Shown piece after piece: positions 1-7,256 of a stretch of 8,871 bases of DNA. Positions within the stretch are counted from its first letter, which is position 1. Each line of letters starts with the position of its first letter. Below the pieces are notes generated by a model, which saw nothing but the letters and a program-made list of their open reading frames with translations, ran no database searches and was not told where the DNA came from. A program made the position numbers and the translations under genes. The stretch comes from an uncultured Terriglobus sp. GTDB taxonomy: Bacteria > Acidobacteriota > Terriglobia > Terriglobales > Acidobacteriaceae. The stretch spans positions 1 to 8,871 of the forward strand of contig CALMRM010000282.1 in assembly GCA_937871605.1 (NCBI GenBank). The letters run 5' to 3'.

Positions 1-1160
1 CGCTGCGCCTGCCCACCCTGGCCGCGTGGAACGCCAGCCTGCAGCATAGCCTGACACCGACGCTGTCTATGACCATCGCCTACGTGGGCAACAAGGGTAC
101 CCACACCTTTGGCGACAGCTCAGGCAACACGACAAACCCGAACGAAGCTGGCATCTCGCTGCCCGCTGCGTACAGCGTTACCGGCCAGACCCTGCACTAC
201 GATCCCACCGTCGCTGGCACAGTCACGGCGGGTGGCTATGCAGGTGTTGCCGCCAACGGTGGCACTGCCAACCAGACCCTGCTGCAGCGCTACTACGGCG
301 GCAAGCTGGCAGCCTGCTCTGACCCGAACTACGCGGCTGCTGGCGGCGTGCTGGCCCCGAACGGCGGTTGCGGCTGGACCAACGGCATCACTTACTTCGG
401 TGACGACCTGGACAGGCTCTACAACGCCCTGCAGGGCACGCTGACCAAGACCTTCGCGCACGGCTACACCCTGAACGCGAACTACGCCTGGCAGCAGGCC
501 ATCAGCGAAGCCACAAACTACTCCACCTGGAGCCGTCGCGCAGTACGTGGCAACGACAGCGCACTGCGCCGCCAGCAGATTATCGTCTACGGCCTGTTCC
601 AACTGCCTTTTGGCCGCAACAAGGCCATCCTCGGCAACGCAAAGGGGTTCGTGAACCAGCTGGTGAGCGGGTTTGAAATTAACCCGGTCGTCAACTACTC
701 TAGCGGCCTTCCCTTCACCATTACCTCCAACCAGTCCGGCACCTGGGTCCCTGGCAGCGCGCCTGGCTATGTCAACGGCAACGGTAGCCATTTCTACAAG
801 CAGGTGTCTGGCACGCCCAACGGCAATCTGACCTGGTACCCGGCAGCCTCGCTCGCGAACAACCCTTACGGCTTTACCGCACCTGCACTCGACACGGTCG
901 GCAACGAGGGTCGCAACCAACTCTTTGGGCCGCACTTCTTCAACACGGACCTTTCCATCCAGAAGAACTTTCCCATCAGGGAATCCATGGCCTTCCAGTT
1001 GCGTGCGGACGGCCTCAACGCCTTCAATCACATCAACTGGGGCACGCCGAACGGCACCCTGGAGACCGGTGGTGCCATCACCAACGGCCCCTTCCCGTCT
1101 GGCATCGGTGGCACAACCAACCCGCGCCAGATGGTGTTCTCAGGCCGGTTCAACTTCTAA
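1..1160 (+). CDS. Oar-like TonB-dependent receptor, C-terminal part (5' end outside window)
   Basis: Partial gene: the frame is open from base 3 and gives 385 residues before TAA, so the N-terminus, with any carboxypeptidase-like (CarbopepD_reg) and plug domains, lies upstream. The visible part matches the end of the large outer-membrane beta-barrels that are abundant in Acidobacteriota. It begins with a 'TPTLSMTIAYVGNKGTH' strand and continues through aromatic and Gly/Asn-rich strands ('GYTLNANYAWQQAISEA', 'IIVYGLFQLPFGRNKAIL'). It closes with the family-typical 'FNTDLSIQKNFPI', 'LRADGLNAFNHINWG' and a last strand ending in Phe ('MVFSGRFNF'), which is a BAM-type C-terminal signal. The family imports or binds bulky substrates at the outer membrane using TonB energy; the substrate cannot be told from this part. 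The ATG at 69 is an internal Met, not the start. A hairpin follows the stop at once. Confidence 0.9.
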   Translation, partial: LRLPTLAAWNASLQHSLTPTLSMTIAYVGNKGTHTFGDSSGNTTNPNEAGISLPAAYSVTGQTLHYDPTVAGTVTAGGYAGVAANGGTANQTLLQRYYGGKLAACSDPNYAAAGGVLAPNGGCGWTNGITYFGDDLDRLYNALQGTLTKTFAHGYTLNANYAWQQAISEATNYSTWSRRAVRGNDSALRRQQIIVYGLFQLPFGRNKAILGNAKGFVNQLVSGFEINPVVNYSSGLPFTITSNQSGTWVPGSAPGYVNGNGSHFYKQVSGTPNGNLTWYPAASLANNPYGFTAPALDTVGNEGRNQLFGPHFFNTDLSIQKNFPIRESMAFQLRADGLNAFNHINWGTPNGTLETGGAITNGPFPSGIGGTTNPRQMVFSGRFNF

Positions 1161-1177
1161 TCGCAGCCCTGTATAAC
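1149..1177 (+). promoter_or_regulatory. candidate promoter for the TPR gene
   Basis: TATAAC at 1172-1177 is one mismatch from the sigma70 -10 box. A poor -35 match, TTCAAC, lies 17 bp upstream at 1149-1154, inside the last receptor codons. The predicted start near 1184 falls within the 5' arm of the terminator hairpin. The -35 is weak, so this is tentative. Confidence 0.3.
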
Positions 1178-1179
1178 TC

Positions 1180-1207
1180 GGGGAGGGCTTCGGCCCTCCC
1201 CATTCTT
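1180..1207 (+). terminator. Rho-independent-like terminator after the receptor gene
   Basis: A perfect 9-bp G/C-rich stem (1180-1188 with 1193-1201) carries a stable TTCG tetraloop (C-TTCG-G closure), 19 bases after the receptor stop. The tail 'attcttg' is only moderately T-rich, so termination may be incomplete. The next gene's Shine-Dalgarno starts only 10 bases after the stem. Confidence 0.75.
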
Positions 1208-1220
1208 GTGAGGAGACGCT

Positions 1221-2186
1221 ATGGGCGGGTCGAACAGGTGGGTGCGCTGTTTCATGCTCGCGTTTGCTGCCTGCCCGCTGCCGCATGCCTGTGCGCAGGA
1301 TGTTCCTCTTCCGCCCCAGCCAGGTGTCGCAGCGTCTGCAGCAGCCCCGGACCGCGCCCGCGGCCAGGCGTTCTACGACGCCAATCAGCTACCGGAGGCG
1401 GAGCGCGCCTTTGCAGCCGCCATGCAGGCCGACCCGCACGACGAGGAGGCTGTGCAGATGCGCGGTCTCACCCTCTTTCGCATGGGCCGCCCCGCCGATG
1501 CCATCCCGCTGCTGGAGCAGGCACATGGCGCTGCTGTCCAGCGAAAAGCGGACCCAAGCTATGTGCTGGCGCTGTGCTACACCGACACTCGCCGCTATGA
1601 CGATGCGCGCCGCGCCTTTGCCGCACAGTACGGCCTCCCGCCCGACTCTGCCGGTGCCTATCTACTGGCTGGGCGCATGCTGTTGCGGCGCGAGTACCTC
1701 CCGGTAGCGGAGCGCTTTGCCCGGCAGGCGGTGCTGTTGGACCCGCACCTGCCGCTTGCCCACGAACTATTAGGCGAAATCCAACTCGCAGGGAATCAGC
1801 TGGATGAAGCCGCGGCAAGCTTTCGCCTAGAGATCCTGGCGAACCCGGCAGATGCAGCGTCGTACGAGCGGCTGGGTGACCTGCTGGGCCGACAGGGTAA
1901 ATTTGCCGAGTCACGCGTCACTCTGCAGCGTGCCGTACTGCTGGAACCCAACAGCACCGGCCCGTATATCCTGCTGGGCCGCACCACGCTGCGTGAAGGC
2001 GACGCGGTCGCGGCGCTGACCTACCTGCAGCGTGCGGAGCGCATGGACCCTGCAAATGCCATGACGCACAACCTGCTGGCGCAGGCCTATCGCACCCTGA
2101 ACCGGCCGGACGAGGCGACCCACGAGTTGCATACAGTGGAAACGCTGCACGCCGCCGACGCGCCCAAGCTCACCCCCGTGCAGTAG
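1221..2186 (+). CDS. exported tetratricopeptide-repeat (TPR) protein
   Basis: 321 residues. The start is chosen by the AGGAG at 1211-1215, five bases before the ATG, and by the signal peptide it gives: a basic N-region (R6, R9), a hydrophobic core at 10-20 and an AXA-type cleavage site 'ACA|QD' after A25. A low-complexity Pro/Ala linker (28-46) follows. The rest is a chain of about eight TPR helix pairs (roughly 43-72, 75-108, 112-142, 146-175, 179-209, 212-243, 246-277, 280-311). Consensus patterns include 'LPEAERAFAAAMQADP', 'LDEAAASFRLEILANP' and 'GKFAESRVTLQRAVLLEP'. TPR solenoids are protein-protein scaffolds, and no catalytic domain is present. It is therefore likely a periplasmic adaptor, perhaps serving the receptor upstream, but partner and role are unknown. 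It converges on the next gene with 27 bp between the stops. Confidence 0.88.
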   Translation: MGGSNRWVRCFMLAFAACPLPHACAQDVPLPPQPGVAASAAAPDRARGQAFYDANQLPEAERAFAAAMQADPHDEEAVQMRGLTLFRMGRPADAIPLLEQAHGAAVQRKADPSYVLALCYTDTRRYDDARRAFAAQYGLPPDSAGAYLLAGRMLLRREYLPVAERFARQAVLLDPHLPLAHELLGEIQLAGNQLDEAAASFRLEILANPADAASYERLGDLLGRQGKFAESRVTLQRAVLLEPNSTGPYILLGRTTLREGDAVAALTYLQRAERMDPANAMTHNLLAQAYRTLNRPDEATHELHTVETLHAADAPKLTPVQ

Positions 2187-2213
2187 TGCATTTGCGCGAC
2201 CACTCCGGCAGGC

Positions 2214-3470
2214 TCACACGCGCAGAAAGATGCGTTGCCGGTACAACGGCAGCACCAGCAGCCACGTGAGCAGCACAAACGTGAGCCCAAACAGCAACGC
2301 CGCCACGCCGTGCGCGGGCAGCGCGGTGTGCAGCGCTGCATAAAAACTGCGCAGGAGGTTGCCGCCTCTGGTGCGGATCAACTCCAGTGCGCCGGGCAGC
2401 AGCTCCGAAATCATGTAAGCGGCAATGGAGTTGGTGCCAAACACCAGCAACGGAGCCCACACGGTGGGCCGCTCCGGCCGGTCCGCGCGCGTCACGCCAT
2501 GACGGCCAACCCGCAGCACATCCACTAGCCAGATCGACAGTGCCAGCAGCAGCAGGCTGAGCCCGCCCGCAAACAGCGCAAACGAACTCGTCCAAAGTTT
2601 CTTATTGATGGGGAAGTAGGGGTTCCACAGCAGTCCCGCTGCCGCCAGCACAATCCCTGCGACGGCGGCTCCCAGCGCCTTGCGTTGCGGTGTGTGCGTG
2701 GTCCGCAGCCATTGCCCGGTCAGCACGCCAAACAAGGTGGTGGCAATCGCAGGCAGGGTCGACAAGAGGCCTTCCGGGTCCCGCACGCGCTGGTACAGGT
2801 GCTGCGATGCAAACAGTGCGCGGTCCAGCCACGCGGTCAGGTTGCCGTCCGGGTGGTTGATCACGACGTCGTGTGTGGGCACGCCAAATCCCGGTACGGG
2901 CACAAACCGCATCAGCGCCCAGTATCCCAGCAGGCACGCCACGGCCACGGCGGCTTTGCCCCTCCATCCTGGCAGCAGCAGGCACAGCGCGCCCGCAACG
3001 AAGTAGCAAAGCCCGATACGTGGCAGCACGCCATAGAACCGGATGCTGCCGAGGTGCTGGAACGGAAACGTATTGACCACCCAGCCGAACAGGATCAACA
3101 CCACCGAGCGCCGCAGCATGTGCAGCAGAAGGGTGCCGCGTGCCACGCCGCGTGCAAGCCGCGATGCCGTGGACAGCACCAGCGACACACCGACCAGGAG
3201 CAGAAACGTGGGGAATACCAGATCCGTGGGCGTAAAGCCGTTCCACTCTGCGTGGTTGAGCGGGTGAAAGGCGTCCGGCCCGGGCTGGTTGTTCACCAGG
3301 ATCATGAAGGCGATGGTCAGCCCGCGCAGCACGTCCAGCGACAGCAGACGTTCCGGGCGTACGGCGGTTCCGCCCGCCCGCGGTGGTGCCAGCACGTCTG
3401 AATCGATGGAGCGCGCCACCTCCGGATCGGCGGCTGTCACAGCAGGGGGTCTGCTCATGGCAGCAAGCAT
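2214..3470 (-). CDS. polytopic membrane acyltransferase, HGSNAT/NagX-like (DUF5009, COG4299 type)
   Basis: 418 residues with a hydrophilic N-tail of about 40 and then some 10-11 membrane segments (about 43-61, 84-101, 113-133, 149-167, 174-192, 235-253, 268-283, 293-316, 338-357, 386-410). The signature region is clear: 'RLLSLDVLRGLTIAFMILVNN' at 41-61 (shared with the wider acyltransferase families), then 'NHAEWNGFTPTDLVFPTFL' at 72-90. H73 in this block corresponds to the His proposed as catalytic in human heparan-alpha-glucosaminide N-acetyltransferase. Relatives move an acetyl group from cytoplasmic acetyl-CoA across the membrane onto an amino sugar; bacterial ones often sit with amino-sugar catabolism genes. 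No such genes are seen here, so the substrate is open. Neither ATG (3470, or Met5 at 3458) has a Shine-Dalgarno. The short predicted leader may explain this. Confidence 0.85.
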   Translation of the reverse strand: MLAAMSRPPAVTAADPEVARSIDSDVLAPPRAGGTAVRPERLLSLDVLRGLTIAFMILVNNQPGPDAFHPLNHAEWNGFTPTDLVFPTFLLLVGVSLVLSTASRLARGVARGTLLLHMLRRSVVLILFGWVVNTFPFQHLGSIRFYGVLPRIGLCYFVAGALCLLLPGWRGKAAVAVACLLGYWALMRFVPVPGFGVPTHDVVINHPDGNLTAWLDRALFASQHLYQRVRDPEGLLSTLPAIATTLFGVLTGQWLRTTHTPQRKALGAAVAGIVLAAAGLLWNPYFPINKKLWTSSFALFAGGLSLLLLALSIWLVDVLRVGRHGVTRADRPERPTVWAPLLVFGTNSIAAYMISELLPGALELIRTRGGNLLRSFYAALHTALPAHGVAALLFGLTFVLLTWLLVLPLYRQRIFLRV

Positions 3471-3498
3471 ACTGCACCGCAGCAGGGCAGCACACGCC

Positions 3499-3507
3499 TG
3501 TTATACT
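3499..3507 (+). promoter_or_regulatory. extended -10 promoter of tRNA-His
   Basis: TG-T-TATACT (3499-3507) is an extended -10 element: TGn followed by a hexamer one base from TATAAT. Its predicted start near 3514 lies a few bases before the tRNA. No good -35 is seen near 3479-3484, which an extended -10 can tolerate. Confidence 0.5.
3500..3505 (-). promoter_or_regulatory. candidate -10 box of the HGSNAT-like gene
   Basis: Read on the minus strand, these bases are TATAAC, five of six matches to the -10 consensus. They overlap the tRNA -10 on the other strand. Initiation near 3493 would give a leader of about 22 bases before the ATG at 3470. The -35 would lie inside the tRNA gene and is poor. 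Confidence 0.3.
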
Positions 3508-3519
3508 CAACCTCGGTAC

Positions 3520-3596
3520 GGCGGCTATAGTTCAGGGGTTAGAACGCGGGTCTGTGGCACCCGATGTCGAGGGTTCAAATCCCTCTAGCCGCCCCA
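3520..3596 (+). tRNA. tRNA-His (anticodon GTG), CCA encoded
   Basis: A full cloverleaf can be drawn. The acceptor arm GCGGCTA (3521-3527) pairs with TAGCCGC (3586-3592). The D-stem is GTTC/GAAC (3530-3533, 3542-3545). The anticodon stem is CGGGT/ACCCG (3547-3551, 3559-3563) around loop CTGTGGC, with anticodon GTG at 3554-3556. The T-stem is GAGGG/CCCTC (3569-3573, 3581-3585) with loop TTCAAAT. The base before the acceptor is G (3520) and the discriminator is C (3593): this is the extra G-1:C73 pair that is the identity mark of tRNA-His. CCA (3594-3596) is encoded. An extended -10 promoter lies just upstream. No terminator is seen before the DUF72 gene. Confidence 0.97.
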
Positions 3597-3637
3597 ACCA
3601 CTCCTCCAAAACACCACATCTATGCCATGCTGCTGGT

Positions 3638-4426
3638 ATGCCCCCGCAGCGCAAACCCATGCTTTTTGCCGGCACATCCGGCTGGGCCTATGCAAGCTGG
3701 AAGCCGGGCTTCTACCCGCACAAGTGGCCCGCCAGGCGCTTTCTGGAGCACTACAGCGGCAGGCTGAACTCCGTTGAGGTGAACTACACCTTTCGCACAC
3801 TGCCCACCTCAGCGCAGGTGGCGGACTGGTTGGCAGCCGTGCCGCCAGGGTTCCGCTTCTCCTTCAAGGCGCCGGAAGGGATTACGCACCGCAAGCGGCT
3901 ACGCGAGTGTGGCGAGGCTGTTACCAAGTTTCTGCAGTCACTGGAGCCGGTGCGCAGCGCTGGAGCGTTAGGCTGCGTGCTGTTCCAGTTGCCGCCCAAC
4001 TTTAAGGCAGACCACGCGCGGCTCGCAGCCTTTCTGGCCTTGCCGGAACTGCAGCCGGCGCAGCGTGTCGCGTTTGAGTTTCGGCACGAAAGCTGGTTCT
4101 GCCGCGACACGTGGGCACTGTTGCGGGCGCACAACGCTGCGGTCTGCATTGCAGAGAACGAGTCGCTGACCACGCCTGAGATGCACACGGCCAGGCACTT
4201 TGCCTGCTACCGTCTGCGTATGCCGGGCGGCTACGACGCCCCTACGGTCGCTGCGCACGCCGCAAAGTTCCGGCACCTGAGCGCGCGGCGCGAGGTCTTT
4301 GTCTACTACAAGCACGAGGACGAACCGCACGGTCCGCTGGCTGCGGAGGCAATGCTGGAGCGTGCTGCCGTCGCAGTCCTGGCCGGCAGCAAGAAGGGCG
4401 TCGTACCAGCCACCGAAGCGACTTAG
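3638..4426 (+). CDS. DUF72 family protein (YecE-like, TIM-barrel fold)
   Basis: 262 residues, normal for the family. Family blocks appear in order: 'FAGTSGWAYASWKPGFYP' (10-27), 'NSVEVNYTFRTLP' (44-56), 'FRFSFKAPEGITH' (72-84), 'GCVLFQLPPNF' (112-122), 'VAFEFRHESWF' (144-154), 'AAVCIAENES' (167-176), and a C-terminal 'EVFVYYKHEDEPHGPLAAEA' (219-238) that resembles the 'YFNND' region of relatives. The family is widespread and conserved, but its biochemical role is not established. The frame stays open back through the tRNA, so the start must lie after 3596. I take the ATG at 3638; the ATG at 3659 (Met8, just before the conserved core) is nearly as likely, and neither has a clear Shine-Dalgarno. 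The gene may be read through from the tRNA promoter. Its end overlaps the next, convergent gene by 4 bp. Confidence 0.9.
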   Translation: MPPQRKPMLFAGTSGWAYASWKPGFYPHKWPARRFLEHYSGRLNSVEVNYTFRTLPTSAQVADWLAAVPPGFRFSFKAPEGITHRKRLRECGEAVTKFLQSLEPVRSAGALGCVLFQLPPNFKADHARLAAFLALPELQPAQRVAFEFRHESWFCRDTWALLRAHNAAVCIAENESLTTPEMHTARHFACYRLRMPGGYDAPTVAAHAAKFRHLSARREVFVYYKHEDEPHGPLAAEAMLERAAVAVLAGSKKGVVPATEAT

Positions 4427-4683
4427 AAGTTTCCCCGAAAGCCGATGCTGCGCAGCTGCGAGCGGCTCAACGTCACGCCGACGCCCTCCTGCGGAAAGCT
4501 GCTCCAGTGGCCTGCCCCGGCACTGTCCAGCGCACGCAACGCCGCGCTCTCTGTCCCAAAGCGCAACGGGCGCAGGTTGTGAAGGGCATGGTCCTGCCCC
4601 AGCAAGTTGCCGGTTGGCTCCGCGTGTAAGAACAACGCACTGCCAAGGCGGCGAAGTTGCAACTGAAAGAAGTGAGCATCCAT
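4423..4683 (-). CDS. small hypothetical protein (86 aa)
   Basis: I do not recognise this protein. An ATG at 4683 lies 10 bases after the stop of the GNAT-like gene on the same strand. The frame runs 86 codons to TAA, whose last bases overlap the DUF72 stop from the opposite side. Codon choice (ctg, ggc, cag, cgc, gcg frequent) resembles the neighbouring genes, which favours it being real. There is no signal peptide, membrane helix or known motif. It is Leu/Arg/His/Gly-rich and ends '...RSQLRSIGFRGNF', an aromatic-terminated end faintly like an outer-membrane strand; with no export signal I give that little weight. No Shine-Dalgarno precedes the ATG, so it may depend on coupling to the upstream gene. 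It could also be a remnant of a longer gene, or noncoding. Confidence 0.45.
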   Translation of the reverse strand: MDAHFFQLQLRRLGSALFLHAEPTGNLLGQDHALHNLRPLRFGTESAALRALDSAGAGHWSSFPQEGVGVTLSRSQLRSIGFRGNF

Positions 4684-4693
4684 CAGCCCAACG

Positions 4694-5923
4694 CTAGCAC
4701 TTGTCCTGACGGGAAACGCCCAGCGTCTCTACCGGCAGTGTTGGCGGTTGCCGTTGAATACGAGTGGCGGGGAGCGCTGGCAAGCGTTGCCAGGTAAGTC
4801 CGGGGGAGCACAACGCGTTTAGCACAAAGTTACCGCGACGGAGGAGTGCCGGTCGCCAGCGACACAGCAGACGTGCCAGGCCAATCGACAGCCCGGTCAC
4901 CCATCCTGTCCGCCGCACCAGCAGATCCGCAACGTCGGTGCGGCGAAAGCTGTGCCCCATGCTGTGCGATGTGCCGCCATGGAAGTGCAGCGTACGCGTG
5001 CCATGCCGCACCGCGTCTTCGAAGAGGTACGTACGCAGCACACCGCCCAGCGACACATTCTGGAATCCACGCTGGTTACACTGCCACTCGACCCACGCTG
5101 CCGTGCCCTGCCGCCAGCCACCCAGGAGGCTGATCCACCGGCCCTGCCAGCGCAGGCCCAGCACAAAGCCTTCGGGAGCCCGGCTCAGGCAGCGCACCTG
5201 ATGGTTGAACTCGCCCTGGTCGATGGTGTCAAGCGCTCCCTGGTTCAACGCTGCGAGTTCCAGATCGCTGGCCTCGGCAATCGCGGTGGTAGCGTCGAGA
5301 CATTCAGCGTTTGGATACAGACGTTCAAAGCGCCGTCTGTCCGCACGCAGGTGTACGCGGGTCCGCTTGCCCAGGCTCTGCAGTGTGGCTTCAGCAGAGT
5401 TGTGCATGTCAAGTGTGTCCTGCACCTGCCGCGCATGGACTGCATAGCGGAAGCGGTCTCGTGGTGAGGTGCCCTGCAGCACGTCCCAGTCCGCTGCGCG
5501 TACACGTTGCGTCACAAGCACCAGGCGGGCTCCTTGTTCCAGCAGCAAGCGCCCGGCACGCTGGCACAGGGCTGCCTGCAGCGGTGCCGGGGCCACCACC
5601 GTGCGCACACCAAAGGAATCGGCGGTGGCAAACACACCGGTGCCTACGCCGAAGATGCAGTACTCCAGCAGGAGCACCGCACCGACGAGTTGAGAGGATG
5701 CGCCCTCAACGGGCGCACTGTGCGCACAGATCAGGTTGGGTTGTTTGCGCCGGGCAAACCGGGACCCCAAGAGCATCTGTAACCCGTGCATGGTGCCGGG
5801 CTGCTCGCAGTCTGCTGCCAGTTGCTCCAGGGCTGCCGTGTGCCGGAGCACAGCCTCCAACCCGCGCCATCGAGTGAGCCGTAGCCCAACCGCATTGTTG
5901 CCTTGTGAGGGGCTACACGTCAC
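4694..5923 (-). CDS. GNAT-fold protein, FemAB/CelD (BioF2-like) acyltransferase type
   Basis: 409 residues. The middle and C-terminal parts look like a FemAB/CelD-type tandem GNAT fold. 'LQSLGKRTRVHLRADRRRFE' (181-200) matches the basic helix typical of this group. It is followed by a strand-rich half, 'GFVLGLRWQGRWISLLGGW' (252-270) and 'QNVSLGGVLRTYLFEDAVRHG' (288-308), and a His-rich loop 'LHFHGGTSHSMGHSF' (312-326). Relatives transfer acyl or aminoacyl groups to amines in the cytoplasm or at the membrane face; donor and acceptor here are unknown. The start is uncertain: GTG at 5923 is the first start codon after the upstream in-frame stop, but it lacks a Shine-Dalgarno. Met45 or Leu/Val codons near 22-25 are alternatives. 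It lies 62 bp after fabF with no convincing terminator, so it may be co-transcribed with acpP-fabF. The family assignment is by eye and moderate. Confidence 0.7.
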   Translation of the reverse strand: MTCSPSQGNNAVGLRLTRWRGLEAVLRHTAALEQLAADCEQPGTMHGLQMLLGSRFARRKQPNLICAHSAPVEGASSQLVGAVLLLEYCIFGVGTGVFATADSFGVRTVVAPAPLQAALCQRAGRLLLEQGARLVLVTQRVRAADWDVLQGTSPRDRFRYAVHARQVQDTLDMHNSAEATLQSLGKRTRVHLRADRRRFERLYPNAECLDATTAIAEASDLELAALNQGALDTIDQGEFNHQVRCLSRAPEGFVLGLRWQGRWISLLGGWRQGTAAWVEWQCNQRGFQNVSLGGVLRTYLFEDAVRHGTRTLHFHGGTSHSMGHSFRRTDVADLLVRRTGWVTGLSIGLARLLCRWRPALLRRGNFVLNALCSPGLTWQRLPALPATRIQRQPPTLPVETLGVSRQDKC

Positions 5924-5985
5924 ACCGTGTGTGATGCAGAGGCCCGTGCAAGGCCTCCACGGTGTCGCCTACAGCCGCAGCCCGG

Positions 5986-7254
5986 CTACTCGTCCCAGCG
6001 CTTGAACACCAGTGACCCGTTGGTGCCACCAAAGCCGAACGAGTTGGAGAGTGCATACTGCACCGGCTTTGCGACCGGCGTATGCGGTACGTAGTTCAGA
6101 CGGCATTCCGGGTCCACGTTGTCCAGGTTGATGGTTGGCGGCACGGTGCCCTGTTGCATGGCCATCAGCGTAATGCCAGCCTCCAGCCCGCCTGCGCCAC
6201 CCAGCAGGTGGCCGGTCATCGACTTGGTGGACGACACCAGCAGCGTGTGGCTGGTGGCATGTTCCCCAAACACCGTCTCGATACCCTTGGACTCCATCAC
6301 ATCGCCCAGCGGCGTGCTGGTGGCGTGCGCGTTCACATAGTCAATTTCCTTCGGCTCCAGGCCCGCGGAGCGCAGCGCGTTGCGCATCGAGCGCGCACAG
6401 CCCTCACCCTCCGGCGCCATACCGGTCATGTGGAAGGCGTCAGAACTCATGCCATAGCCAACCACCTCACCCAGGATGGTTGCGCCGCGTGCCTGGGCGA
6501 ACTCCAACTCTTCCAGGATCAGGATGCCTGCGCCCTCACCGATGACAAATCCGTCACGGTCACGGTCCCACGGCCGTGAGGCACGGGTGGGCTCGTCGTT
6601 GCGGGTGGAGAGTGCCTTCATGTTGGCAAAGCCGCTTACGCTCAGCGGCGTAATCGCGCCCTCCGCGCCGCCGGCAATCATGGCGTCGGCATCGCCGCGC
6701 TGGATAATGCGGTAGGCGTCGCCAATGGTGTGCGCAGACGTGGTGCACGCGGTGGCAGTCGCCTGGTTTGGCCCCTTTGCACCGTACCGGATGGACACAT
6801 GCCCTGCCGCCAGGTTCACAATCGTGGCCGGGATGAAAAAGGGCGACACCCGGCGCGGACCGCCGTTCATCAGGTTCGTGTGCTCGCGTTCGATCACATC
6901 AAAGCCGCCGATGCCTGAGCCGATATCGACACCGATGCGCTCGGCGTTTTCAGCCGTCACCTGCAGGCCGGAGTGCTTCATCGCCTCGTCTGCCGCAGCC
7001 AGCGCAAAGTGGATGAAGCGACCCATCTTGCGGGCCTCTTTCTTCTCCACAAAGGTGTGCGGGTCAAAGTTCTTGACCTCAGCGGCAAACAGGACAGAGT
7101 GGCCTTCCAGCGGGTAGGCCGTGATGCCGGCCATGCCGCTTGTGCCGGCCATCAAAGACGTCCATACCTCTGGCGCTGTGTTGCCGATGCCGCAGATCAG
7201 GCCGATGCCCGTCACGACCACGCGCCGCGCCGGAATGGTGGTTGCCTGTGCCAC
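5986..7254 (-). CDS. fabF: beta-ketoacyl-ACP synthase II (KAS II)
   Basis: 422 residues, full length for FabF. It catalyses decarboxylative condensation of malonyl-ACP with a growing acyl-ACP, the elongating step of type II fatty-acid synthesis in the cytoplasm. The thiolase-fold landmarks are all present: N-terminal 'RRVVVTGIGLI' (10-20), nucleophile Cys170 in 'ATATACTTSAHTIGDA', the His pair H310 ('YVNAHATSTPLGD') and H349 ('STKSMTGHLLGGAGG', with K344), and the C-terminal gating loop 'SNSFGFGGTNGSLVF' (403-417). This pattern (Cys-His-His) fits KAS I/II and not KAS III. The start is a GTG, 2 bp after the acpP stop, with only a weak AAGG upstream, so translation is probably coupled to acpP. 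The acpP-fabF order is common in bacteria. No catalytic residue is missing. Confidence 0.96.
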   Translation of the reverse strand: MAQATTIPARRVVVTGIGLICGIGNTAPEVWTSLMAGTSGMAGITAYPLEGHSVLFAAEVKNFDPHTFVEKKEARKMGRFIHFALAAADEAMKHSGLQVTAENAERIGVDIGSGIGGFDVIEREHTNLMNGGPRRVSPFFIPATIVNLAAGHVSIRYGAKGPNQATATACTTSAHTIGDAYRIIQRGDADAMIAGGAEGAITPLSVSGFANMKALSTRNDEPTRASRPWDRDRDGFVIGEGAGILILEELEFAQARGATILGEVVGYGMSSDAFHMTGMAPEGEGCARSMRNALRSAGLEPKEIDYVNAHATSTPLGDVMESKGIETVFGEHATSHTLLVSSTKSMTGHLLGGAGGLEAGITLMAMQQGTVPPTINLDNVDPECRLNYVPHTPVAKPVQYALSNSFGFGGTNGSLVFKRWDE

Positions 7255-7256
7255 GA

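Noticed and set aside
120..1031. Long open frame antisense to the receptor gene (303 codons)
   Set aside because: Val/Ala/Arg/Gly-rich with no recognisable domain, and fully covered by a convincing receptor frame; typical of antisense frames in high-GC DNA.
1254..1276. Lipobox in the TPR protein (FAAC around Cys18)
   Set aside because: Phe at the -3 position is unusual and the AXA-type site after residue 25 fits better; a lipoprotein is possible but less likely.
2685..3401. Long open frame antisense to the HGSNAT-like gene (238 codons)
   Set aside because: Gln/Arg/His-rich composition produced by the reverse of a Leu/Ala-rich membrane protein; no domain.
3586..3600. tRNA-His 3' end as an integration site for a mobile element
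   Set aside because: No integrase and no repeated copy of the tRNA end are visible in the window.
3383..3637. N-terminal extension of the DUF72 gene
   Set aside because: The frame would run through the tRNA-His gene; conserved DUF72 sequence begins only after 3659.
5936..5965. Hairpin (AGGCC/GGCCT) between fabF and the GNAT-like gene
   Set aside because: Only 5 bp with a 7-base loop and no T-run; not enough for a terminator.
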